Source: Rotaria macrura (lineage: Eukaryota > Rotifera > Eurotatoria > Philodinida > Philodinidae). Taken from it: a stretch of 64,000 bases of DNA. How positions within the stretch are numbered: position 1 is the first letter of the stretch; every line of letters starts with the position of its first letter. The DNA lies in assembly GCA_900239685.1 (NCBI GenBank), contig OENT01000285.1, forward strand, positions 1 to 64,000. The letters run 5' to 3'. The notes beneath the pieces are model-generated. The model saw only the letters and a program-made list of their open reading frames with translations. It was not told where the DNA came from and did no database searches. Below, in pieces: positions 38,203 to 51,036 of this stretch. The translations under genes were made by a program, and so were the position numbers.

Positions 38203-41200
38203 CTTGAAACTGTTAACTTTAAGTCATCATCATTCATCGACTCTTTTTTCAATGTCATTGACGATTACGTTTCAAGCGACCTTTGTGTTTGACATTTTAT
38301 AATGTTTATATTCACGTTATCTCATACACGCTTGTTTTCTCTTGTTTGCCTCCATTAACTTAATCGTACAATTCAAGTAATTCTAGACGATAATTTCAAA
38401 AACATTTGAAATATATATATTTATATTTTTTTCTTTCACTCGATTTAGTTGATTCTCCTTTTCATTGGTATATAGAATTCACAAAAGTTCATTTTTGATT
38501 ACAACATAAATCTGTCAATGTTTCATACGAGAAATCAATGCAATAGGATTGAATGAAAGAGAAACCTGACTCAGAGCTTGCGTAGAGCGCGGCAATAAAA
38601 GTTCGACTATAGAGCAAGTTTTTATATTTTTATTCCTAATCAAGACGATAAGGATATTTGAATTCATCACGTATTCTTATCAAGCAGAAATTAAAGAGTA
38701 GATATTATGAACTGTAGACGAAACGGTCAGATCAGCGTGAGATCCATCTTTGACTTTTTAATCGTCTTATTTTAAATTGATCTATTCGAATCATTCGTTC
38801 GAAAAAATATTCGAAAAAACATTCGATACGGTATTGATAAAGTTGCTAACAAAACTTATGCTCATTGTCACTGCATCAACACATATTGAAGGTCTCTCTG
38901 ATACAAGCATGTTTTTTTACACGATTGCATCATTGTAATATCTCATCAAACGAATATTTGCATCTTAGCATTCTCTCAAATCAAACTTTTATTGTAGGAA
39001 CTATCACGTTTCAGGCTCCATTTTAACTAACCATTGCGTGGTGTTATTATCATAGAGAATCGTACTAAATAGTAAAGTTGATTTTACTGCGAAAAACAGA
39101 CGAAACCACGACAAGGAATCAAGAATCGTTTACGGCAGTAAAATTTTTTTGAATACTTTTAAGGCTTTGTCAGAAATCAAACATAACTCTAACTTACTAT
39201 ATCATTGCAACTCTATGGTATAAAAATAAATAGTAAATAAATTCATGCTTGTAAGAATTGCGCGTTATCTATCATATGAGATTCACAATGAAATTGAATG
39301 CAAGAGAATATTAGTTTTAAAATGAGTTGGATTTATTATTCGTATAAAATACAGTATACGAACCAGAGATGAGATTGGTTCGGGCTTCAAACGAACCAAA
39401 CCGAAATCGGTCTACGTTAATTTTCTTTTTAATTCGACCGACTATATTCCACTCTATCTGTTGAGCAAAAATTTGAACCGATTCCATCTCTTACGAGAAC
39501 TCAAAATTTTATTTTGTATGCCATATTTCAGAAAGAATCTGAGAACGATTAAAAAACAAACAGTGAAAAAGTAGTCTGTTTTTGTTTCATGATTCAATAA
39601 TATTATTTTCGAGTTTCCGGCTTCGGTGGGGTTTATTTTATTATTGATAATTAGTATAAAAAATACACTTGATAATCATATTTGCCTATTAATTGTAATC
39701 TCACTCAGTAAAATTTGTTTTGGTGAACAGCATGGAATAATTTCTTGTTGTGCACCACCTTCGCCGTTGGTGCAACGGGAAGCATTGCATTTTAGATTAT
39801 TTTTTTCCTGTGGCGGATAAGAGAAGGTGGTAAAACAGAAGTCGTTGACTCCCTGGAGAAATGTAGTTTTTTCATGGTTTGCTCTAGGTACAGTGAGAAG
39901 TAATCCATCATAATGCATCGAATGGACTTCGAAAGCTTTTTATGATCATGTCAGTAATTTGTTATTGTCTCAGATCTTTCAATCATTTCCTTTTCATGCT
40001 CGTTTTTTATTTTATGATATTGTATCGATAACCGATCGAACATCAACCATGTATCTATGGTTTTTCGAGATTTTAACTTAGGTTTTTTTCTACTAAACTT
40101 CTCTCATTCATTATTTATGCATATTTTTTATACTTCTAACTGAGGATAATAATTAAAATATTTCGGACTACATAAAACGTGTTTCAAAGACAAACATTAC
40201 AAGTATAATTCTAATTGCATATCAAGTTCATTCATTTGAATCATGATATGCTTCTTCAAGCATATTTTTCTTATGAAATTTTTTCATTCGATTGACTTGC
40301 AGAATATCGACGACATTCTAGATGCATGCATCATGTTGATTCTACGCATAATACAATACAATCATGTCAAATCAATGGGACTAGTAAATATTTAATAAAG
40401 GTATTGGATCGATGGGTTTTATTTCAATCAACTAAGCAAAATATCCAAACATCCTATTTTCGTATAAAGTACGAATGAAGAAATAGAATGTGTTCTAAAC
40501 ATAAAATAAACTTAAAAATTTCATCGCGAACTTATTCACTGTATTAAATTTATTCCGGACTATGTTTTGGGATTAGCACTAGGGCAAGTTTTACTCAAAT
40601 CATTTTTAAAGTATATTCAACAACGAGAAAAATCCCTATTGAACACAATAACTACCATACCTACTGTTTGAAACCAATCCTTATTCGATCGAGTCGACAT
40701 CCTGTCAAAAATGATCATCGACTATATATCTTCTCTATCTTTCTCTCTCACATTCTCTGTCTACTGAAGATACATCAAAACGGTCTATATTAAATATTAG
40801 TTTACACAGCACATCGCTATGTGTATAACTATGCAAAATGACAAGGTCATTGAACGATTTACTTTTATTGCTTCTATATGATTTGCCAGACGAAGGGCGG
40901 GTGTATTTTCTACTGTGATTTGTTTGAGTAATATCAAGTAAAGAACGATCCGATTGTTCATCATGATGCATTGAAAATAAAACGAACCAGATTTTAGTTT
41001 CTATTTATGTCGATTTAAAAAGTTTCTTTTTGAAAAACATATGTATGTCTCATGGCCTTCGTTTTTTTTCCACTAAACCACAGAAGCGTAGGAGTTTGTT
41101 ACGTTCTGTTCTGTTTATTGTGGTTGTACTTGCACAATCAAAATGTAAGAATAAATATGCTGAATCTTTAAGAGAAACAGCGATGCACATAAATATATAT

Positions 41201-41270
41201 ATATATAGGCAAGTTCTCAGTAGTATTTTTTATTATACACAAGTAAAATTTTGAACAATACTAACTTATA
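38203..41270. other. Divergent intergenic region, no gene supported
   Basis: Separates the phosphatase (-) from the ligase (+) and should contain both promoters. A minus-strand frame at 40735-40971 (78 codons) has a Ser/Arg/Lys-rich, protein-like composition but no partner exon or family. A short inverted repeat of about 20-base arms (GAGATGAGATTGGTTCGG and its near-complement) occurs at 39365-39500. Nothing else was seen. Confidence 0.5.
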
Positions 41271-43047
41271 ATGAGTACAGACGCTACAAAAGTACTACTT
41301 GCCGAAACATGGTCAGAAAATATTGATCCTACCGGATGGTGGATGAGTGAAAAACTCGATGGTGTTCGGTATGACAAGTTTATTACGGAAAAAATGATTT
41401 TAATATTATGAATATATACTTTAGAGCATATTGGAATGGAAAGAATTTTTATTCTCGACAAGGAAATCTTTTTCATGCTCCCGACTTTTTCAAGGTCGCT
41501 CTTCCAAAAGTACCACTTGACGGGGAAATCTGGTATGTTTATATTTGTTATTGATTTGGTCATCATTGCCAGGTATTGTTTTTGATTTCGTTGATAACTA
41601 GGTGTGGCAGGGGTTTGTTCCAAAAATGCATTAGTATTGTTAAAAAACAAGAGAATAAAGTTGTTCCCGATGATTATAAACTCTTGACGTACTTAATCTT
41701 TGATGCTCCAGCTCATGGTGGAAAATATGAAGATCGTGTTAAATGGTTACAAGCTAATATACCTCAAGATGATGATAAATGCTTTGCTACAGTCGTCGGA
41801 ATAAAAAAATGCGAAGGCTTAGCACAACTCAAACAATGTTTAGCTGATGTAAATAAAGCTGGCGGAGAAGGTATCATGCTTCGGAAGCCGGGCAGTCTTT
41901 ATGAACATAAACGTTCAACAACATTACTCAAAGTGAAAACATTCTATGACGAAGGTAAATAACAATAATAATGATGATAAAACTAACAATAATAATAGCA
42001 GCGCTTTTCAAAGCAAAATCATATAAAAGGAATATTAGTTTTTCTTTCTTATCTGTCTTAGAAGCGCTAATCGTTGGTCATAAAGCAAGTAAAAGTCTCA
42101 CTGGAATGGTTGGTGCACTGGAATGTGAGCTACCCAATGGAAAACGATTCGATGTCGGTAGTGGACTTACCATGGACCAACGTCGAAAAGCTCCAAAAAT
42201 TGGTTCAGTTATCACATTTAAATTTCAAGAATTATCGAATAATGGTCATCCGAGATTTCCGGTTTTTCTTCGTGTTCGCACTGATTTAACATGGAAAGAT
42301 GTACTTGAAGCAGCAAAAACGAAAACGCCTGTTAGTGTGATACAAAAAATAATTCCGTCAACTAAGTTATCAAAACAACATTCAATACTTTTTTCTGTGA
42401 TACCATCACGTGATGCCAGCACTGGAAAGAAAATTGTTACGTCAGATGATGAAGACGATGACCCACCCACATCCACAACAAAGGCATCATCAAAAAATGT
42501 AGATACACGTAAAATGTGTCAATATGGTGCGAAGTGTTACCGAACAAATCCTGATCATTTAAAACAGTATCAACATCCGTCATCGACGAAAACGTCGACC
42601 ACTACCGAAGATGAATCAAAAACAAAACCACCTTGTGCTTTTGGACCCAAATGTTATCGTAAAAGTTCAATACATTTGGCAACATATTCACATTCACCAA
42701 ACACTGATGCTGAAGAAGATATACTTGACACGGGAGAATTAATCGAGTCGGAAGAACCTTCTTCACCAACAACTATCGATAGTGTACTAATGAAAGATAA
42801 AAACAAAGGCATTACATTCGATGATGACGATGTCGACGATAGTAATGATAACCAAAACCAAGAAATGATTTCACGTCCAAAAAAAGAATGGACAAATCTC
42901 GAAAATAAGTTGAAAGAACAAAGCAAACGTTTAGCATATCTCGAAGAAAAGTTCAAAGCAAGCAAACGGTGCGCATCGAACGATGACCGTAATGATAATC
43001 ATGATGATGATGATCAAAACAAAACGAAACGTCTTAAAACTGAGTAG
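41271..43047 (+). CDS. ATP-dependent DNA ligase E-like protein with two PBZ fingers
   Basis: Exons 41271-41368, 41425-41532, 41602-41954 and 42062-43047 encode 514 residues. Ligase motifs in order: motif I SEKLDGVR with the adenylated Lys28, motif III PLDGEIW (Glu67), IIIa-like TYLIFDAPAH, motif IV GGEGIMLRKP, motif V LLKVKTFYDEEA, then an OB fold (GALECELPNGKRFDVGSGLT to FPVFLRVR). This compact two-domain plan is that of prokaryotic DNA ligase E, not of animal ligases I, III or IV. Bdelloid rotifers are known to carry a horizontally acquired ligase E homologue that is strongly induced by ionising radiation. After the catalytic core come two perfect PBZ zinc fingers (C-x5-C-x6-H-x5-H): Cys339, Cys345, His352, His358 and Cys378, Cys384, His391, His397. 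They predict binding to poly(ADP-ribose) at damaged DNA. The tail is acidic, then a coiled coil and a basic KTKRLK end, possibly a nuclear signal. There is no secretion signal. AATAAA at 43230-43235. Confidence 0.93.
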
Positions 43048-43449
43048 ATCTGTGTATCTATAAATGCATATACGTATTGACACGGAAAAAATGTGCTTTT
43101 TTATTTTCGTTGTATTGTATAGAAAAGAAAAAAAGAAGAAAAATTCTCATGATTTGAGACACATATACACAAACAGAAAAAAGGAAGCAATAATTATAAT
43201 AATAATTTAGAAGACAACAAATACATAAAAATAAAATAGAAAGAAAGAGATTTGTTTATTTTTTCTTTCATGTTGACAATGATTGTCTTAAGAGAGTTGT
43301 ATTTCTTATTTACACACAGGGATTTGCGCAATATAGGTGACTAGAGTGCATAGATATATGGCATACTTATGTGTGGTATGTGTGTTCAAGGACGAAAAAG
43401 ATAAAAGAAAACAACAACACAGGGATATTGGCACATGTCATTTTCACTG
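43048..43449. other. Short convergent spacer
   Basis: About 400 bases separating the stop codons of the ligase (+) and the Kv4 channel (-). It must carry both 3' UTRs and poly(A) signals. The two transcripts may overlap at their ends. Confidence 0.6.
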
Positions 43450-46400
43450 TCATACCATTCGCTTTTCATCGGTTATTCCTTTTTCTATTACATTACTAAC
43501 AAGTTTCGGTGATCTTGTCGGTTCTGGTTCATCTGCTATCAAGTCATTTGTTGAACTTTGTTCATAGACAGTCATTAAATTATTTTGTTGATGTTTTATT
43601 TGATCATTATCATCTTCAGTTGTTGACAGGTCAAAATCGAAACGACTTACTGCTGCTTTCGGTGATTCATTTATACTGGAATGAAGTACAACATTATGTT
43701 GTAACGATGAAGTTAATGCTTGATGCTGTATCACATTTGCTGTACTAACAGGATGACTTGCTGCTAATGAATCACGTGGTGTTGATGAAGCTGGTAATTG
43801 AAAATCACCGAGTTCCTCATCTATTTCGTCTTCATTGACATTTGCGTTTTTATTGTTGGCACGATCCTTCGAATGGAGAAAGATTAGTTTAGAATTTCCA
43901 AACCTATCGAATATGAGTTTAGAATTATTGAGAATATAGTTATTATGTAACCTGTCAAATGCTAGACGCCACGCATAAGTAAGATTTATCAATAGCTACA
44001 TTTTTTATTGGAATAGAGCTCTAGAATAATTCTATCCATGTGTAATATAGTAGAAGCGTATGAACTATCATCAGTAGTTGCAGACTTCTTGAATACCTAG
44101 ATATGTGTCTGAAACGAAGAACACATCTTTAAAAGTTTTGAGATTAATTAAAAATCAATTTTTCAATCCGGCATTAGCATCTTAGATCTTATATTTTTCT
44201 TATTCTAATTCGATAATGTTTGTTTTTAAAGCTCAACTTATGCTATCCAGATTTCATATAAAAAACTGATCTAAATTCAATTGATAAAAAAAGCTGCGAT
44301 TAAACTGCAAAGCGGTAGCACACTTCTTTAAATAAAATTGAGGATTCACGGACCCTATTGACAATTGGAAAGACAAGACAATGGAAGATCGATGTATATA
44401 TATATATACATGTTTATACCGTAGGATACGTAGGAAAATAGAACGAAAGTGAATAAAAATGATGATTTTAATACAGATTGATGTGTAATTTTGACGGGGA
44501 ACTTATTTTTGTTAAAATTCAATATCTAAAGAATTCAATCTTTCAAATCTGTCCTAATTATTTGAAATATAACTTCTACTTACAGTGTCATGTTTGTAAG
44601 AATTTTTCTTTCTTCGTCCTACTCCACAGCATCGCCATTTGCGACGATTTAAAATAAAATTTCTAGCTGGTGAACTTAAACGCGCAATGCCACTAGCTGC
44701 ATGACCACCAGGAACAATACTTGCACCACCACTATTCATCAATAGATCTGGACCAATTTCAACAAATTCTCGATCCTAAGAACAGAAAGAGAAACAAAGA
44801 AATCACATCACTCTATGCATAGACAATGTGTTTCGTTCATTTCATACAGTTGTCAATTCTAAACAACGGAGTAAATGATGATGTTGAAGTTCAAATGGAT
44901 TAACAAGATTTTTATCAACACTAGCGTTTGGATCATCACGATATTGTTCATGACGTCGTTTAGCTGCAATAAATGCGTTACTTGTTGCATTACGCGCTAA
45001 ACGTATACGTGTTTGACGTGCTTTTCTTTGAGCTTTCATTTTATCTGCTCTTTGACTTTGATGATAAATACGACTAAAATTAGAGACAATAACAGGCACA
45101 GGAAGAGCAATAACGAGTACACCACTTAAACTGCATACGCCACCTACAATTTTACCGGCCCTAAATTAATTAAATATGCATGGATTATAACAATGTTTTT
45201 GTTTTCTTTTAAACTCACCAAGTTTTGGGTACAATATCACCATACCTGTAATAGACAAACAAATGATTGATCATAAAACAATACACGAAAGATTATCTAT
45301 ATTTATTAAGTATTTGCATGTTTAAGAAAGTTTCTAATCTAGATGTGAGATTATTTATAAATCTGATCAAAAGATATCATCTAGTATTTGTAATCGAAGT
45401 GAATTAACTTATTTATTGCAGTATATTAACATGTAACCAATGCTATTTCTCTAATTTAGAATACATATATGTCAAGTTTATATATATGACAAAGGGTTAC
45501 TTCGACCATGAGATAACGTCTTAGACATATACATATAATACTTATGCTTACGTCAACAGTACAATATCATGATAAATTGTGTCTTTTAACATGCTTGACT
45601 ATTAATATAGAGATAATTATTCTTGTAATTAGTATTCAAAACACGACAGTCAAAATATCGTCAAATATACATTAAATTGATGAGCTCGTATTGGTTTCTT
45701 TCCTGATGCACTGATAGGAACTAGTTTTTGTTCTATTTATTTAACAAATGCTTGCTTCTTTATGATATTACATACCATTATAATAGACAGAACTTCTTTT
45801 TATTTCTTCTTCATCAAATATGCTATGAATTAAAATGAATATATTAGCTAAGTTTTCAGGTACAGAAGAGAAAATATATAGTAATAATAACAAACTATTT
45901 TCCGAATACTTTCTTTTCATTTTTTTTCTCTATTATTGATAGAATTAGTCAAAATTACTGACATTACGTACACCTTATGGGAATTTCTACATAATCAAGT
46001 TATAGATTGACCTTGGGCAAGTTATGTATCGTTAATGATTCGCATAGTTTTTTTGCAATAATGTGTTTACTATATTAGCAACTACAAAGAGACAATATCA
46101 AATGAATAAAATTATTTTTTGATAGAATCTGATATTGTTAATGAAAGCCGAGACAAACAAAAAGGAGAGGGAATTTTTCAATTATTAATGGATCGTTTCA
46201 CTTACAAATTTCTATATGAAATCAATCAATTCTCATTCAACATTTTCTCCTAAATATGACCTTCAAAAGTTCCATATCTAATCGAAAGTTATATATAGGT
46301 TTCCTTTTCAATAAGGTCGTCTGCTCGTAGGATTCTTATTATCCGTCCTTACATTTATATTTGCATGCGCCTATATAGATTCGTTCTTACCCGAGTGTTG

Positions 46401-47619
46401 TCATTGTCACGATAGTATACCAAAACGCAGCTGGTATGGATGTAAACTTTGTGTGAACAACACTTTTTTCAGCATAATACATAACAGTAGCAAATATAAT
46501 AATAGCCATTGTCAATGAAAATAATAGAAAACCAAGTTCACTAGCACAGCTTTTCAATGTATAACCTAATACTCTTAAGCCTTGACTATGGCGAGAAAAT
46601 TTAAATATACGAAAAACACGAAAAACACGGAGCGTAACAAATGCTCCGCTAACTTCACCCTTTTGATGCATAAATAACCCAATATAATAAGGCATTATAG
46701 CAACAACATCAATAACAGACTAAACAAAAAAAAAAGAAAACAAGAGATCGTTAGGAAAAAAATCAATGTTTTTCTTTTTCTTTTTCTGTTTCTAGATTTT
46801 TCTTCTTACCATAACAGATCGAACGAATTTCAATCGATCTGGTGCAGCATAAAGACGAAGAAAATATTCAACAGTAAATATCATAACACAAGCTGTATCG
46901 AGACAAAAAAATTGACGAGAAAAACGTTCACCGCACGTTCTTGAATAACCCGTTTCAGGATCTGTTCCACAAGAGACTGTATCTAAGACATTTGCAATAA
47001 CACTGACAGCAATAAAAAAGCCCGTCACATAGTAAAATACAGATGCCATAGTTGATACTTGAGGATTTTCAAACGCACGCCACATTATTTCACGTATTGA
47101 TTGAGGTTTTGGTTGGGCTTTATCATCATCCTCATGAAGGCGATCATCAATAAGTCTTTCATTATTTTCACGTTTACGATCTCGATAGTCTTCATAACAA
47201 CAATCACCTATGATATCAGGTAATATACCAAAAAAAGCTAATTCTTCATCATATGCAGCTATGCATTCATGTTTAGGGTAATGTAATTTGCCGGTACGAT
47301 AAAAGTTTAATATTATACGAAATACGTCAGGATCACGATCAAAAAAATATTCGCGCGTATCTTCATCATAAAAGAATTCTTTTTCATTCGAACCTAGCAA
47401 CGAATCAGGATATTTCTCTAACGTTGAACGCCAGCATTCAAATCGACGACCGCTAACATTAATAATAATTTTTTCATCACAACGACGTTCACCACCACTT
47501 GTGGATGTACCATCTGTTGGAATGCGAAATGGCGGTGGCGGCAAAGGGTTTTTAGCTAATGGTACCCAACCAATAGCTGCCGCTCGAGCAAATGGAAGCC
47601 ATGCAGCTACACTAGCCAT
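43450..47619 (-). CDS. Voltage-gated potassium channel, Shal/Kv4 type, six exons
   Basis: Minus-strand exons 46810-47619, 46391-46719, 45219-45245, 44848-45160, 44584-44775 and 43450-43866 encode 695 residues. The N-terminus [20 protein letters not shown] is the conserved Kv4 segment that binds KChIP subunits. The T1 domain has the zinc-site block [15 protein letters not shown] and GDCCYEDY. Six transmembrane segments follow, with S4 arginines in [15 protein letters not shown] and the selectivity filter TTLGYGD, then S6 with [11 protein letters not shown]. The post-S6 block [20 protein letters not shown] and the later [13 protein letters not shown] are Kv4 signatures. Kv4 channels carry fast somatodendritic A-type currents (family knowledge). 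The filter residues Tyr381 to Trp389 are encoded by a 27-nt microexon. The long cytoplasmic tail ends in DEKRMV, without the VSAL end of vertebrate Kv4. Long introns: 1145 nt (45246-46390) and 717 nt (43867-44583). Confidence 0.95.
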
Positions 47620-49654
47620 TTTATTTCTATTGTCGTGTTACCTAAGATGAAAAATAAAGAAAGAATATAATTCCTAATGACCGAGTTGTTTTCTAATGTC
47701 ATAGCAATGCCAATAATCTATTAATAAGCTGAAAGAAACTATCCGAATTACTGAGACTACATGAATGGAAGAAACTAATAACATCCTATACAAAATTGAC
47801 TCGATTAGACTATGTAGCTATGTATCGAATGCTTTTAGACTAATGTAGATTGATATAAATCTTGTACATATGCAATAAGATCTAATTCTTTTTGTTTACA
47901 TTAAACATATGTTCATCATTGATGTGTTTTTTCGTCATCTTATTTTCCCATCTGAGTCTTTTCTTTTCTTTTCTTCTGATTAGATGTCTTTTTTCTCTTA
48001 TTGGGTTGTCCATTAATTTTATATAAAGGCTAACATAAATCATGAAGAAATCGAAGAAAATGAGAAAAACTGATCAAAAATAATGGTAATAATAATAATA
48101 ATAATATTGATAATTGCTAATTTTTAATACAAACCTACTACTGTGCGACTATTTGCACCTCTCTCCTTGATTCGTAACAATGAATAGCGTCTTGCTGATG
48201 TTATTTCGATTGTTATTACAAAACATTAAATTTCATAGAACAGCAGATGTTCGTCATCTAACAGTATAATACAAATATATATCTTGAAATAAAAAAAAAT
48301 AAAAAAAATAGAAGAACGACACAATAGAAAGTCGGTGTAAGTGTATACACGTTCGTATTTGTATCGTGTGAATTGGATGGTAAGAGACGGACAATAGAAC
48401 AAGGAAGAAAAAGCAAACATGAAGGAGAAGCAATAGAAGAAGAATGGAAAGACGAGGAATTCTACTACCGCTCTGGTGAGTGTCAATTCGAAGAAACATT
48501 ACGGCTGCCAGGAACAACACACAAAGAAGAAAACGAGGATGATGCGAGATATATAGAACATTGAGAAGAAGAGCTGACGAGAGAGAAAGAACTCGTTATG
48601 GAAAGAAGAAAAGCGACAAGATATCTCAATCAATGCTGTGTATGGGTCGTGCGTCGAGCGAACGCTATGAAGGAGAACTGGAAAGACCTTTGTGTGTGTG
48701 TGTGTTCCATTATGATTATTTTCCGGTAGCCTCGCTTTTTCTGCTGTTACTACTACTGTTAACATTGTCGTCATCTCGTCAAGCACGACAACCTTCAAGC
48801 CACATGTGCTTTCTCTCTTTGTCTCTCTTTCTTGTCGTCGAATGCTCAACCAGAATAAAAGAGCGAAGGAACTGATTTTTTCTTGTTCTGTTTCCTATTT
48901 TTCTCTCTATTCACTCTTGTTTTATGTTCCTCTTCTTTATTTTTTTGCCTACATTCATCATCTGCTAGAATCGAGTGGTAATAGTGTCTTTTGGAATTTG
49001 AGAATAATTTTGATTATTGAACGGACATTGTGACATGAAGCGAAAAGAATATAGGGATACATATATATATATCGGTGCTTGTATGTACGAATAAAAAAAC
49101 CGAATGTTGATCAAAGCTAGTTGTTATGCAGACACGAGAAAAGAAGAAGATCAATGTATGATTACATCGATTTATCGTATTGGTAAATAGAAAAATGATA
49201 GAAACAGAAGTGTCACCATCTGTTCGATATGGAAGATACTTCAATTTTTTTCTTCTTCTGTTGTTTCTATAGTTCTATTTTTGCCAATGCTACGAAAGGA
49301 CAAGAGTCTATTAAAGACCATTGTAGAATGATAGACAGGATACTATCCTTAGACGCAATGTCTAGATTAGTCTTCTAATTATGTGACGAAAGTATTTTAG
49401 CTAGCTACACTGCTGACGCTCTCTAAGAAACAGTAGTGACAGCAATGATAACAACAGTAACAAACAGTGTGCCATATGAGAAGCACAACAACAACATCAC
49501 CACTACTTTAGAAAACGGTCGGACGATCAAGCCTATACTACTGCTGGGATGTCATATTATATGTTTCCAGAATTGGTCTGTTCTTGTCTTTTCTGTTTTT
49601 CTTTCATGCCATTCTAGATGAATGAATGGATGAATGACAGTGTGTATGTATGCA

Positions 49655-49699
<45 letters not shown>

Positions 49700-51036
49700 A
49701 TATATATATGTATATATGTATATATATATACATATAGATAGATAGATAGAAAGATAGATAGAGAGATTGATAGATAGATAGATATGTAATATCCTATTCT
49801 ATATCCTTATCGAGGTCTGGTCTGCCCTTGGTGGTACTATTGTTACTATCTTCTGCTTTCGCTATGTCCGCACAACCCGATTTATCGATCAATTAATCAT
49901 GATCACGCAATGCAGCCTAAAGTATTGTCAACATTTTACTTGTTCACTATATACTTATTATTCAAACTAATCTTGCCAGTACTCACGCACACATAAATGC
50001 ACATACACAGTTGGTTAAAGTTAACAGAGAAAAAACAAAACGGAACAAAATGAACAGTCAATTATGCGATAAATCATTTTGTTCTTTTCTCTCTCTCTTT
50101 GTTGATAGTTATTCATCGACGTCAGCAAAACAGGATAAGAATTAAAAAAATGGTCACAAGTGGCCAACTATACTTATAGATCTCTAGAGAATTAATGTTT
50201 CTAGTTTATACTTTCTATTTGTCGGGCAACAACGTTGACATAGTATTATCAGTCGGTCACATGCCTATCATCATTAATAATGAAATCTAACAGTTAATCT
50301 CTCGGCATGCTACCTATCGTGATACAAATGTCTATAACGGCAGCTATAATTCGAATGCTAAATAAATTAGTTTAGTTCTAAACTGACAAGCGACTTTTTA
50401 TCAAAAAGGAAAACACTACGGGCTCAGCATATACAAAAACTTGGTTGACCTTTTTTTGTTGCCTTAAACAGCATATGCCGATTTACGTCAACACCGCTTC
50501 TCGTCTAGTGCTTGTTTCCTCGATCGCATTTTCTTTCCCTATTATATGATTGTGAATTATTTGAGATACTAATAGTTAGTTGAGTAAAAGAAGAAGGAGG
50601 CGAAGGAGGAGCGAGAAACGGATGGATATGAAATGAGCCGAGTCGATTGGTTCCGATCCTAATCGTGCTCAATTCAACGAGAAAGGATTACACCAAGCGT
50701 AGTTGATATGAATGAAACGCCAATGTTATAATGATTACAATCTATGTACTTGAACAAGCACATCAATATAAATGATGCGGATGAGAACGCAAGAAAAACT
50801 CTCAAAGCTAAAAAAATAGAATATATCACTTACCATACATGTCTGACATCTAGCTATCATCGTTACAGCTTATATTGATTGGAACAGACTAAACGACTAT
50901 ACGATGACACTGTCGCTAACTATGATTTGATTTTCTACATTGATAGCAGCGACTAAAATTAACAATGATGGGTTATTTGTTTAGTGTTCAATTCTTCTTA
51001 TTTTTTTTTCTGTGCTGAACATTGTCGTATAGAAAA
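47620..51036. other. Divergent 3.4-kb upstream region (Kv4 / BAF57-like)
   Basis: Shared upstream region of two divergent genes; it should hold both promoters and 5' UTRs. It has many poly-purine/poly-pyrimidine stretches (48220-48900) that create overlapping, low-complexity open frames on both strands; none resembles a protein. Microsatellites occupy 49658-49786. An upstream noncoding exon of either gene could be present but cannot be placed. Confidence 0.5.
49658..49786. repeat. Compound TA / GATA microsatellite
   Basis: About 70 bases of TA repeats with interspersed GTA units, followed by imperfect GATA repeats to about 49786. Confidence 0.9.

Noticed and set aside
39626..39918. Overlapping frames on both strands around 39.7 kb
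   Set aside because: No family, no splice partners, and the two frames are antisense to each other.
40735..40971. 78-codon minus-strand frame rich in Ser, Arg and Lys
   Set aside because: Composition is protein-like in its first 50 codons but it ends in a CTCTCT-rich simple sequence, with no partner exon and no recognisable domain.
48226..49033. Overlapping frames of 60-116 codons on both strands upstream of Kv4
   Set aside because: They arise from polypurine/polypyrimidine sequence and translate to low-complexity Phe/Leu/Ser or Glu/Arg/Lys text.
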